Source: Candidatus Hydrogenedentota bacterium (GTDB lineage: Bacteria; Hydrogenedentota; Hydrogenedentia; Hydrogenedentales; CAILVY01). Taken from it: 44,131 nucleotides of DNA. How positions within the stretch are numbered: the first letter of the stretch is position 1; the number at the start of each line of letters is the position of its first letter. Under the pieces are notes generated by a model. The model was not told the DNA's origin. It saw nothing but the letters and a program-made list of their open reading frames with translations, and ran no database searches. The stretch spans positions 1 through 44,131 of the forward strand of contig JAKQOG010000140.1 in assembly GCA_029565395.1 (NCBI GenBank), read 5' to 3'. Positions 28,046 through 35,590 of this stretch are shown piece by piece. The translations under genes were made by a program, and so were the position numbers.

Positions 28046-28051
28046 TATAAT
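28046..28051 (+). promoter_or_regulatory. Consensus -10 box for the epimerase at 28094
   Basis: TATAAT matches the -10 consensus exactly, 42 bp before the ATG, in the 150-bp divergent region. No clear -35 hexamer is placed at 16-18 bp, so an activator may be needed. Confidence 0.4.
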
Positions 28052-28093
28052 GACCCGAAAATTCACATCGCAACTATTGTACGAGGAGGATAT

Positions 28094-28807
28094 ATGAGAC
28101 TTGGCGCGCAAAGCTATAGTTTCCGGGCGTTTGATTTTGAGGGATCCATCCAATGTTTGAAAAGCCTGGGGTTGCCCCTCATGGAATATTGCAGTGTTCA
28201 TTTCCCCCCTGATGCCTCCACCGCGAATTTCCTCTCCCTTAAAAAACGGCTGGTTGAAGCGGGTGTGCAGGTTCCGTGTTTCGGTGTGGAAGGTTTCACG
28301 GCAGACGCTGCCGCCAACCGGAAGAAATTCGAATTTGCAAAAACTCTTGGCGTGGAAATCCTCACGGCCGATCCCACGCCCGATGCCTTCGACAGCCTGG
28401 ATGAACTCTGCGAGGAATTTCAGATTAAGATCGGCATTCACAATCATGGGCCCGGCGCTCGCTACGATGGAGTGCGGGACACGCTGAAGGCGGTCCAGGG
28501 GCGGCATCCCTTTATCGGCGCCTGTGTGGATACTGGCCATGCGATCCGTTCCGGAGAAGCCCCGCACGAAGTGATTGAACAATTGGGCGAACGTGTGCAT
28601 TCATTGCATCTTAAAGATTGGCAGTTGGGGGGAGAGGAGCAAGTCCTGGGGGAAGGTGAATTGGATTTGGTGAAAGTAGCCCAAGTCATCAAAGCCATTC
28701 AGTTTGATGGTCCCATCGTTATGGAATATGAACTGGAGCCGGACAACCCGGTTCCCGGCATGAAAAAAGGCCTGGAGAACTGGTTGCAGGCGTTAAAAAG
28801 CGTTTAG
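28094..28807 (+). CDS. Xylose-isomerase-like TIM-barrel sugar epimerase/isomerase (short form)
   Basis: This 237-residue protein starts at an ATG behind GAGGAGG. It belongs to the same fold as the divergent neighbour but is shorter and only distantly alike. Ligand candidates are Glu or His around IGIHNHGPG, Asp/His in CVDTGHAIRSGEAP, His in LHLKDW and Glu in VMEYELEP. The sequence IHNHG with DTGH is common in inosose dehydratase or 3-keto-sugar-related members. No signal peptide. It diverges from the epimerase-exporter operon, so both could answer to a shared regulator. It is convergent with the DUF3299 gene, 39 bp apart, where a 6-bp inverted repeat (28812-28817 with 28833-28838) has no T-tract. 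Confidence 0.88.
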   Translation: MRLGAQSYSFRAFDFEGSIQCLKSLGLPLMEYCSVHFPPDASTANFLSLKKRLVEAGVQVPCFGVEGFTADAAANRKKFEFAKTLGVEILTADPTPDAFDSLDELCEEFQIKIGIHNHGPGARYDGVRDTLKAVQGRHPFIGACVDTGHAIRSGEAPHEVIEQLGERVHSLHLKDWQLGGEEQVLGEGELDLVKVAQVIKAIQFDGPIVMEYELEPDNPVPGMKKGLENWLQALKSV

Positions 28808-28846
28808 AGAATGGATGGCTTTCGCTTCGCTTCATCCAGCCTGTGC

Positions 28847-29491
28847 TTATTGTTCTTCCACCGGTTCAGGCGCCGCCAGAGGCTTTTGAAGTTCATCCTG
28901 GGGTGTCGGAGTGGGTTGATGGCCCGGGATCATGTGTTGCGGGGCGATGTCCTTGATAGTAAGTTTGCCGCCGCGTTTTCCGGGTCCCATGTTGGCTTCC
29001 GTAATGATATAAAAGAATTTTGTGTTGGGGCCTTGCTTGAGATTTAAGATGCCATTGATCAGTACAGGTTCTCGGTAAAGGTTGGTGCCCTTTCCTTTTT
29101 CCATTTGAACGACAACGACGTCCCGCATGGGGGGGGATTGGCAGAAATAGCACTCGATGGGAACTGGGAGCACGAGGAACTCCGTCATGTTGCGGAATTG
29201 TTCCAGGGGCACCATGAATCCGACGATATCCACATGTTGCTGATCGTATTTCAGGAGGCGTTCATCAAACGAGGGGCCTTTGCTCATGGTGCCGGTGGTT
29301 TTTTGAAGGAGGGGCCATGGCAGCAGATCCAATCCCTCCGTTTTTCGACCTTCTTCAACCTTTTTCCGGATGGCTTCCATCTTGTCCGTCAAACTGCTCC
29401 GCTGGAAATATCCATTAACGAGAACTACTGCCACCAGCAGCAGAACAACCCCTATAATCACTACAAATTCTTGTTTCGTTCGACGGCGCAT
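28847..29491 (-). CDS. DUF3299 membrane-anchored protein
   Basis: This is a 214-residue protein with one N-terminal membrane helix (about 9-28), so the body lies outside the cytoplasm. The core (about 80-190) fits DUF3299: VDIVGFMVPLEQFRNMTEFL, then PIECYFCQSPPMRDVVVVQM. The Cys pair ECYFC sits where family members often have Cys and His, a plausible metal or redox site. A proline-rich tail ends the protein. DUF3299 proteins often accompany MacB/FtsX-like permeases and LolD-like ATPases, as here. A link to zinc uptake (Vibrio ZrgABCDE) is recalled for similar clusters, but is inference. Confidence 0.8.
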   Translation of the reverse strand: MRRRTKQEFVVIIGVVLLLVAVVLVNGYFQRSSLTDKMEAIRKKVEEGRKTEGLDLLPWPLLQKTTGTMSKGPSFDERLLKYDQQHVDIVGFMVPLEQFRNMTEFLVLPVPIECYFCQSPPMRDVVVVQMEKGKGTNLYREPVLINGILNLKQGPNTKFFYIITEANMGPGKRGGKLTIKDIAPQHMIPGHQPTPTPQDELQKPLAAPEPVEEQ

Positions 29492-29571
29492 CTTTTATAG
29501 AAGTCCTTTGTGATGTGCATCCCGGAGATTTCGGGTGCGGGAATGCGGCATGAACACTTCATAATGAAATA

Positions 29572-29580
29572 ATTATGCCA
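29572..29580 (-). promoter_or_regulatory. Possible extended -10 promoter of the DUF3299 gene
   Basis: On the minus strand TGGCATAAT lies in the 127-bp gap between the permease stop and the DUF3299 start. It has a TGn extension and five of six -10 matches; a GTGAAG at about 18 bp is a weak -35. It would allow the DUF3299 gene its own transcript. Confidence 0.35.
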
Positions 29581-29618
29581 TATTTCCGGGGGGCGCTTCA
29601 CATTTGTTGACCGCGCGA

Positions 29619-30965
29619 TCAGCGGTCCGCGAGGTCATGGGCCACATCGCTATGATACGCCTGCCAGGCCGGCAGAATTCCCGCGAGCAATCCCACAAGG
29701 GCCACGGCGGAAAATGCGGCAATGTGCTCATTGGTGATGCCAAATGCGGTGATGGCCAGGCCGAATCGCCAAGCGAGATATTGGCCCAGCCCGAAGCTCA
29801 CCAGCCCCCCCGCTAGCCAGCCGGCGGCAATTCCCAGGACGGTGACCCAGAAGGCCTCAATTAACACGGAACCAAAGATTTCATAGGAGGACGCACCGAG
29901 CGCCCGCATAATGGCCATGTCGCGTTTTCGCTGCAAAATGGACAGGTAGAGTCCAATCAAAATAGACAAGGCGGAAATCACGACGACAAGATAGCCGACG
30001 GCCAGCAAAATCAGTTTCGCCGTACCCAGGAATTGGTCGTAAAACGTGGCGATTTCATTAATGGGGATTGCCGCCATCACGCTGGTTTGCTCGCGGATGA
30101 TCTCGCGGTATTGAAAGCGCAAGGCAGGGCTTTGCAACTGGAGCAACACGGCGGTTACCATGGATTCGGGACGGGCGCTCCATTCCTGATACGCGGCTTC
30201 TTCTTCCTCTGCCGCCCCCTCGTGGTGGTGCGCGTGCTCCCCCTCATTTTCTTCCGCATGTTCCTGTCCGTGTTCTTCATGATGTTCCCCGGGGCCATGT
30301 TGGTGGGCCTGCCATACCGATTCGAGGGAACAGAATATGGCGCGGTCATAAGGGGAACTGGATGGTTTCATAATGCCCACGACGGTATAGGGCATGTTTG
30401 CATGGGAATGGCCGCCAAGTCCTTCGGGCAATCCCGCGATAAAGCCGTGCGTGCTGACAAAGGTATCGCCTGGTTTCAAGCCGGTTTGGCGCGCCACCAA
30501 AGCGCCAAGAACTGCCTGAAACGATGTTTCAAAATAGCGGCCTTGCGCCAATTGGAACGGGGCGCGCTCCTCCCCGCTCACCGGGCTGACCCATTTGTGT
30601 CCGAACAATTCGGGTATCGTGCCAATGATGCGAAAGCCTTGATAACTGTCACCCATATTAATAGGAAAAGCTGCTTTCACGTATTCGGCGTCATTCTTAA
30701 GATGTTCGAATTCAGTATAGGGGATATTTCCGGTGGGCGTATCCATGAAATAGACACTGCTTAAAACCAGTTGGAGCGGACTTCCCTTCGCCCCCACCAC
30801 CAGATCAAAGGCTTGGCCTTCCTCCTCGAACCGCTTGCGTGTTTCCTCGCGGAGCGTGAGCACGGAAGAGATCAAAGCCACAGCCAGCGCCACCGATACA
30901 ATGGTCAGCACGGTCGTCAGTTTCCGGTTCCAAAGATAACTCCACGCAATGTGCCACAGACTCAT
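29619..30965 (-). CDS. FtsX/MacB-type ABC permease with histidine-rich external loop
   Basis: This 448-residue permease has one N-terminal helix (about 16-37), a large external domain (40-300) and three C-terminal helices (about 320-440), the standard type VII ABC layout. The start at 30965 overlaps the ATPase stop as ATGA and follows AAGGAGG. The external domain carries a loop at residues 221-248 with ten His among 28 residues and many Glu (DNA 30222-30305). A smaller GGHSHANM sits at about 184-191. Such loops usually bind zinc, nickel or cobalt. MacB/LolC relatives move lipoproteins or peptides by mechanotransmission rather than importing ions, so the loop may sense metal or deliver it to DUF3299. 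Substrate not determined. Confidence 0.88.
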   Translation of the reverse strand: MSLWHIAWSYLWNRKLTTVLTIVSVALAVALISSVLTLREETRKRFEEEGQAFDLVVGAKGSPLQLVLSSVYFMDTPTGNIPYTEFEHLKNDAEYVKAAFPINMGDSYQGFRIIGTIPELFGHKWVSPVSGEERAPFQLAQGRYFETSFQAVLGALVARQTGLKPGDTFVSTHGFIAGLPEGLGGHSHANMPYTVVGIMKPSSSPYDRAIFCSLESVWQAHQHGPGEHHEEHGQEHAEENEGEHAHHHEGAAEEEEAAYQEWSARPESMVTAVLLQLQSPALRFQYREIIREQTSVMAAIPINEIATFYDQFLGTAKLILLAVGYLVVVISALSILIGLYLSILQRKRDMAIMRALGASSYEIFGSVLIEAFWVTVLGIAAGWLAGGLVSFGLGQYLAWRFGLAITAFGITNEHIAAFSAVALVGLLAGILPAWQAYHSDVAHDLADR

Positions 30966-31627
30966 GCGGTTTCCTCCTTCACCAGCCCCGAACAATCAAA
31001 CTGCATGGGCAAACGATCTGCAATGGCCCGGTCATGCGTGACCAGGAGCAAGGTCACTTTTTGTTCCTGGCACATTTCGAGCAACAAGTCCATGACGGTC
31101 TTGGAGGTTTTGGGATCCAGGCTTCCGGTGGGTTCGTCGGCTACGATTAGTTTTTGACGATTCGCCAGGGCGCGGGCAATCGCCACGCGCTGCTGTTCCC
31201 CCACACTCATCGTATTGGGTTTGCTGTGAAGACGGTGCTTGAGCCCTACGCGCTCCAACAATGCGGTGGCCCGGGGTTTCCATTCCTTGGCCGGGATGGT
31301 ATCGCTGAAACGCATGCCTAGCATTACGTTCTGCAATGCCGTGAAGGGAGCAAGCAGATTGAAGGTCTGGAAAACAAAACCGAGGTGTTCCCCTCGAAAA
31401 CGGTCCAGTTGACCTTCGTTTAATGTCTGTAGATCCATGCCATCCACAATCACTGCTCCGGAATCGGCCCGCAATAGACCGGAAAGGATATTCAGCAAAG
31501 TGCTTTTCCCGCAACCACTGGGACCCCACAACGCTATGTGGGCGCCTTCGGGCACTTCTAGACGTTCACAGTAAAACACGACTCCTGGCCCCAATTGCCG
31601 GCGGCCATTTTCTATAGCGACAATCAC
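30962..31627 (-). CDS. LolD/MacB-type ABC ATPase
   Basis: This is a 221-residue ATPase with a GTG start at 31627 behind AGGAGA. Motifs: Walker A GPSGCGKST, Q-loop FVFQTFNLLAPFTALQNV, signature MSVGEQQRVAIARAL, Walker B LIVADEPTGSLD and switch His in LLVTHDRAIADR. Length and the SVGEQQR signature fit the LolD/FtsE/MacB group, which pairs with FtsX-fold permeases; the permease follows with a 4-bp overlap. It is the first gene of the ATPase-permease-DUF3299 set. Confidence 0.93.
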   Translation of the reverse strand: MIVAIENGRRQLGPGVVFYCERLEVPEGAHIALWGPSGCGKSTLLNILSGLLRADSGAVIVDGMDLQTLNEGQLDRFRGEHLGFVFQTFNLLAPFTALQNVMLGMRFSDTIPAKEWKPRATALLERVGLKHRLHSKPNTMSVGEQQRVAIARALANRQKLIVADEPTGSLDPKTSKTVMDLLLEMCQEQKVTLLLVTHDRAIADRLPMQFDCSGLVKEETA

Positions 31628-31702
31628 AATGGCAATCTCCTGAAAGGCTTATGCATCAAGCCTACATGATACGGAACCCGCCGAAAGAAACTCCAGTGAA
31701 AT

Positions 31703-31718
31703 TTTCCGAAAACGGAAA
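31703..31718. other. Perfect small hairpin TTTCCG-AAAA-CGGAAA
   Basis: A six-base-pair stem with a four-base loop lies in the divergent region between the ATPase and the zinc-ribbon gene. No T-run follows on either strand, so a terminator is unlikely. Confidence 0.3.
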
Positions 31719-31749
31719 GGGGGCAAGATTACACTGGACAAATGAAATG

Positions 31750-31773
31750 TAATATGCGAAAATCTTCATATTA
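31750..31773. promoter_or_regulatory. Candidate operator: inverted repeat in divergent region
   Basis: TAATATG and CATATTA form a perfect 7-bp inverted repeat with 10 bp between. The outer bases GAAATG on the left and ATTC on the right loosely continue the symmetry. The left half GAAATGTAATAT resembles a Zur half-site, but the spacing is unlike a classic Zur box. It lies 39-62 bp before the chosen start of the zinc-ribbon gene and about 120 bp before the ATPase gene. Confidence 0.3.
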
Positions 31774-31812
31774 ATTCTTTGTATGTATGATGGAAAGGCC
31801 AGGTTGGGACTC

Positions 31813-32598
31813 ATGAGTAATGATTTGTTTGGATCTCAAGGGCCAGGCGACCGGTTGTATGCCGATGCCGTCTGTGCACAATGTGGCACAGTCAATCCGG
31901 AAAGCACGTTGATCTGCAAGACCTGCGGGAACAATCTTCGCGACCAGCGCACTATCCGTTTGGCAGCGGATGCGGAACTGACTGCTCAGGCCAAGCCGGT
32001 GGAAAGAAGGCGGGTTGTTCTGGGCTTGTTGACCGTGTTAGGCATTTTGCTGGTTCTATGGATGGTCTTTAACGTGGATACGCTTGCCAATTGGTTGGTG
32101 AATTCGCAACAAACCGCAATAAACATTCAAGGGACGCTGTGGAAAGGAAAAGACAGTGCCATTTTCAATCAACTCTTGGATGATTTGGATGCGGTTGAAT
32201 TCTCAGCCGCAGAGAGCCGGGCGGCATTGGCCAATCCCACGGCCAGTGAATCCATGGACGGTTTTTATGTATTAGGTGTTAATGGCCCCCTGGGATCGCG
32301 CCCCGTAGGTTCAGCCAATGCCTTGCTTCAGGAAGAGACCCTGTATTTTGTTGCGCGTGTGGGAGAAACGGTTGAAATTCGCGGCAAAGCCCAGCAGCAG
32401 GGCTCTTCATGGACCGCGTCCTGGGAAAGCGCCGGCGCGCAACAGGGTGAGCTCTACTATTCGGTGGCCGGTATTGGTGTATTGAAGCCTGAAGGGTATT
32501 GGGAGTGCTTTGGTCAGGCCGAAATATCAGAAGACGGCTATGAATTCATTGCCGGTAAAATATCTGTTTCCCCTTCTCTGTCTACGGAAGGGGAATAA
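31813..32598 (+). CDS. Zinc-ribbon membrane protein, hypothetical
   Basis: This is a 261-residue protein if the ATG at 31813 is used (AGG and GGGA upstream); an earlier in-frame ATG at 31783 is possible. An N-terminal zinc ribbon (CAQCGTVNPESTLICKTCG, about 21-39) is cytosolic. One membrane helix follows at about 67-86, then an external domain of about 170 residues without known motifs, including LYFVARVGETVEIRGKAQQ. This is a common plan for envelope proteins of unknown role in Planctomycetes-like bacteria. It diverges from the ABC cluster and is followed by a 392-bp gap and another zinc-ribbon membrane protein. Confidence 0.75.
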   Translation: MSNDLFGSQGPGDRLYADAVCAQCGTVNPESTLICKTCGNNLRDQRTIRLAADAELTAQAKPVERRRVVLGLLTVLGILLVLWMVFNVDTLANWLVNSQQTAINIQGTLWKGKDSAIFNQLLDDLDAVEFSAAESRAALANPTASESMDGFYVLGVNGPLGSRPVGSANALLQEETLYFVARVGETVEIRGKAQQQGSSWTASWESAGAQQGELYYSVAGIGVLKPEGYWECFGQAEISEDGYEFIAGKISVSPSLSTEGE

Positions 32599-32990
32599 TC
32601 ATTAGCAGCGCGGTGATTCTCTTGTGTAAGCAAGTGGGAATCCTCTGAGGCACAAGCGGAGATAAACGCCAGGAAATGCTGGAAGATTCCCAAAGCAATC
32701 GCCCTCATCCTGCTTGAATCCGCAGCACGAGGGCGTTGCCAGGGCCTTGCGTATCCGCATCCTGGGTGGATGCTCTGTTTGTGGAGCGCAAAAATGATAC
32801 CAAGTAGTGTTGCGTTTGGGAAGTGATTGACTGGCAAGTACTTGCCAAGAGATCCGTTTGTGGCGGAGGTATGGAAAATTGCCAGGAAAAGAGCAGTCTG
32901 ACAGTTTTTTGCCAGCAAAGAACGAATGGACTTGCTTTTTTCTTAAGAATGAAGCTATGGTGTTAGCATAAAAGCAGAGGGAAGTGACGT
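32599..32990. other. 392-bp gene-free region with hairpins, a 16-bp palindrome and TTGCCA repeats
   Basis: No gene is supported here. Hairpin 1 pairs CGCCCTC (32700-32706) with GAGGGCG (32729-32735). Hairpin 2 is GCATCC-TGGGT-GGATGC (32757-32773). A perfect palindrome TGGCAAGTACTTGCCA lies at 32832-32847. TTGCCA or its complement occurs at 32736, 32832, 32842, 32879 and 32909. A weak promoter for the next gene may be TTGCTT (32932-32937) with TATGGT (32956-32961), 18 bp apart. Confidence 0.5.
32832..32847. promoter_or_regulatory. Perfect 16-bp palindrome, candidate operator
   Basis: TGGCAAGTACTTGCCA reads the same on both strands and lies about 145 bp before the zinc-ribbon coiled-coil gene. 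Further TTGCCA half-sites follow at 32879-32884 and 32909-32914, between the palindrome and the likely promoter. This looks like a repressor or activator site for an unknown regulator. Confidence 0.4.
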
Positions 32991-35510
32991 ATGCCTCATG
33001 GCGAAGCGGTGAAGGTGCGCATTTACTGCCTTTGCGGCCAGAAGATGAAGGTGTCCGAGAGCATGTTCGGACGCCCGGGCAAGTGTGTAGCCTGCCGGCA
33101 AAAAATTCGCATCCCCCAGCGGGATGAAATCCCTGCCACGGCCGGCGGGGTATATGATATTTTTCTTAAGGATCACCCGGAATTTTTACGTAAACCTTCT
33201 CTGGTGCAGGAATCTGATGAGGCGGCCGAGGGTCAGGAATCGCCGGTCATAGAAGAGGCCGTGCTAGAAACAGAGGATGTCCCCTTGGGGGAGGGGCCGG
33301 ATCAGACTCCCAGCATTCCATTGGACGTGCTTGAGCCATTGCGGGTATTGTGCAGTTTTGAACAAAAGGTGGAGCGGCATCTTCAATCGGTTCGTAAAAA
33401 ACGAATGGCGATCGTGGAAGGCTTGGATAAAGCCACGCTCATGAGCTACCGTGCCATGGTGCGCAATGCGCGCAGTACACTGGATGAGCAGCTCCGTCAG
33501 CGGTTATATGAAGTTTCCGAGCAACTATCGGGGGTAGTGGAGCAAACCGCGCGCGCAACCTTGGCCGTGCGTACGGGGGAGATGGACTACGACACCTTTA
33601 TAAAAAGCGTGACACCCCTCCGTCATCGCCGGGAACGGCTCGAACTTCGCCGGCAAAATCTGCGGGGTTGGCTGGCCACAACGGATCCTGCCATGGCCGG
33701 CGGATATATTGATGTTAAGTTGGAAGATGTTCCAGTAGACGGAATAGAAGTAACTTTCCCTTTAGATGAGAAAACTAGTGTTCCGTTGGTGGATCAGTAC
33801 ATCGATCGGCTTCGGGATGCATTGCATAACCGTGAATTCGCTGAACGGAAGATTGCTGAACGGAAGCGCATGGAACAGGACGGCACACTATCGGGCGTCT
33901 CATTAGGAGAGTGTTGGGAAGATGCGGAGGCGGAACGGGAACGTGCACGCACTGCAGTGGCTTTTTATCGTGCGCGTCTGGAACAAATTGCCCAGGATTC
34001 CGAGAATGACATTCGCTCCGCCAAAGCTTGTCTGGAGTTGGCACGTTCCCGCCTGGATGCAGGTGAAGTAGATCCATCCTCGTTTCAAAGTCAAGAAATG
34101 GCGCTTTTACGCAGTCAATCCGACAATGCCCAAGCGCGGGATCTTGCCCGCCGCGCTCTAACGGCAAATACGGGTTCTGATGTGCCTAGGGCTGAGGGCA
34201 CTTTCCTGAGGCGGATTGCCCAGGCAAACGTGCCCAGCGGCATCGGTTTGGATTCGTGGATAGCCTGGCTATCGATGAGTCTGATGATTCTCAACATCGC
34301 TGTGCCCATTTCCAATGCCCAAGAGAATGGGAACATGGTAGTAGCGAAGGAGATGGCTATTGGTTTATTCGTAACGGCTGCATTACTCGCCATGTTCGCC
34401 GTGATTCCACACAGGGAGTATCGGGGCCTTTGTATCACCGGATTATGGTTCACGGCCTGTTCTTTGGGCGCCTTTTATTTACAAACCATATGGCATAGCC
34501 TCGGACCAGTGGGAAATGCCATGCGAATGGATCCTGATTGGTATCTGAGGCCGGGGATGATGTTGTTTATTGTGGCCATGCTGGTCATGGGCGTATCTGC
34601 GGGCGTAGGTCTCTTTCCGTTCAAACGATTGCGTTTTGTGCCCGTGGCGGCTGGCGCCGCGTGTTTTTGCGCGGTGGTGAGTATTCTTACGGATGGCGGG
34701 GGAATTTTCGCTCCCAAACCCTATTTGGCCGAACCTGAGATAAGCACTGCCCTGGAAAGCCCTGCCTCTTATGATGTGACGATTCCCATAAGGAATCAAG
34801 GTTGGGCCGGACGCTCTTTCTGGTTGGGAAGCGAACCGAGGAATGTGCCGAATATGACGGCATTTCTATTGGAACGCCGCATCGGCAGCGATTCCTGGAA
34901 AGATATGGGCGTCCCTGTTCGTTTCAAGCGTAACAACATGCCATGGTCCTCGGTCGGCCATCAACAGGACTTCCAATTGATTCAAGTGAAAGCAGGTCAA
35001 CAAGTCTTGTTGGCGTACAGATTGGAACCCGCTACCTACCGGGTGCTTGTTTTTCCCTCCGGAGGCTCCGCGCCGTTGGTTAAGATATTTACTCTGGCTC
35101 CGATTGAACCAGTGGAGCCGGAAAGCACTGCTCTGCCGGGGGAATCCACTCCGGATTTGATTTCGGATGAACCAGAGAACGAAGAAGGAGATAGCATAGA
35201 GACGCCCACCCCAGCAGAAAGAATGGAACACGTTATACTTGAATTGCGAGGCGTGATTAATGCGGAAGATCGTGTCCCTGTTTTTTCAATTATTTTGCGT
35301 TTGCCGGATGGACAGGAAACCTCGCGGCGGTTGACGCTGAGTGAACAGATTTACGGGCCGTGGAAAGCGGTGGAGTTCAGTCCGCGTCACAAAACATTGA
35401 CCGTTAGTGATGGTACGCAAATGCTGATGATTAAATCGGGCGAGAGGCTTGAATTGCGGATTCCGGAAGAAGAAGGCGAAAAGATTGAGGAAGGCGCAAC
35501 AGCATTGTGA
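32991..35510 (+). CDS. Large zinc-ribbon, coiled-coil membrane protein, hypothetical
   Basis: This is an 839-residue protein; the ATG follows GAGGGAAG. The N-terminus has a zinc-ribbon-like finger with C13-x-C15 and C32-x-x-C35, similar to fingers common in planctomycete-type proteins (MFGRPGKCVACRQKIRIP). An acidic linker is followed by a long helical, charged region (about 120-400) rich in Arg, Glu and Leu, probably coiled coil. About five membrane helices lie at 420-565. The C-terminal 270 residues are beta-rich and probably external, with two similar-length modules split by a Pro/Glu/Ser linker (about 700-740). No catalytic motif is seen. A scaffold or sensor role is possible but unproven. 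It may be controlled by the palindrome upstream. Confidence 0.8.
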   Translation: MPHGEAVKVRIYCLCGQKMKVSESMFGRPGKCVACRQKIRIPQRDEIPATAGGVYDIFLKDHPEFLRKPSLVQESDEAAEGQESPVIEEAVLETEDVPLGEGPDQTPSIPLDVLEPLRVLCSFEQKVERHLQSVRKKRMAIVEGLDKATLMSYRAMVRNARSTLDEQLRQRLYEVSEQLSGVVEQTARATLAVRTGEMDYDTFIKSVTPLRHRRERLELRRQNLRGWLATTDPAMAGGYIDVKLEDVPVDGIEVTFPLDEKTSVPLVDQYIDRLRDALHNREFAERKIAERKRMEQDGTLSGVSLGECWEDAEAERERARTAVAFYRARLEQIAQDSENDIRSAKACLELARSRLDAGEVDPSSFQSQEMALLRSQSDNAQARDLARRALTANTGSDVPRAEGTFLRRIAQANVPSGIGLDSWIAWLSMSLMILNIAVPISNAQENGNMVVAKEMAIGLFVTAALLAMFAVIPHREYRGLCITGLWFTACSLGAFYLQTIWHSLGPVGNAMRMDPDWYLRPGMMLFIVAMLVMGVSAGVGLFPFKRLRFVPVAAGAACFCAVVSILTDGGGIFAPKPYLAEPEISTALESPASYDVTIPIRNQGWAGRSFWLGSEPRNVPNMTAFLLERRIGSDSWKDMGVPVRFKRNNMPWSSVGHQQDFQLIQVKAGQQVLLAYRLEPATYRVLVFPSGGSAPLVKIFTLAPIEPVEPESTALPGESTPDLISDEPENEEGDSIETPTPAERMEHVILELRGVINAEDRVPVFSIILRLPDGQETSRRLTLSEQIYGPWKAVEFSPRHKTLTVSDGTQMLMIKSGERLELRIPEEEGEKIEEGATAL

Positions 35511-35590
35511 GAGTTTAGTGCTTGATCAGTATCCGCACGGGCGGTGGCTGCTTTTTATGAACAACCCTAAAACGCGGAGGTATAGTGGTT

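Noticed and set aside
30033..30764. 243-codon plus-strand frame
   Set aside because: Antisense to the His-rich permease; no ribosome site or recognisable protein.
32538..32918. 126-codon minus-strand frame over the gene-free region
   Set aside because: It overlaps the end of the zinc-ribbon gene, has no homology and no ribosome site.
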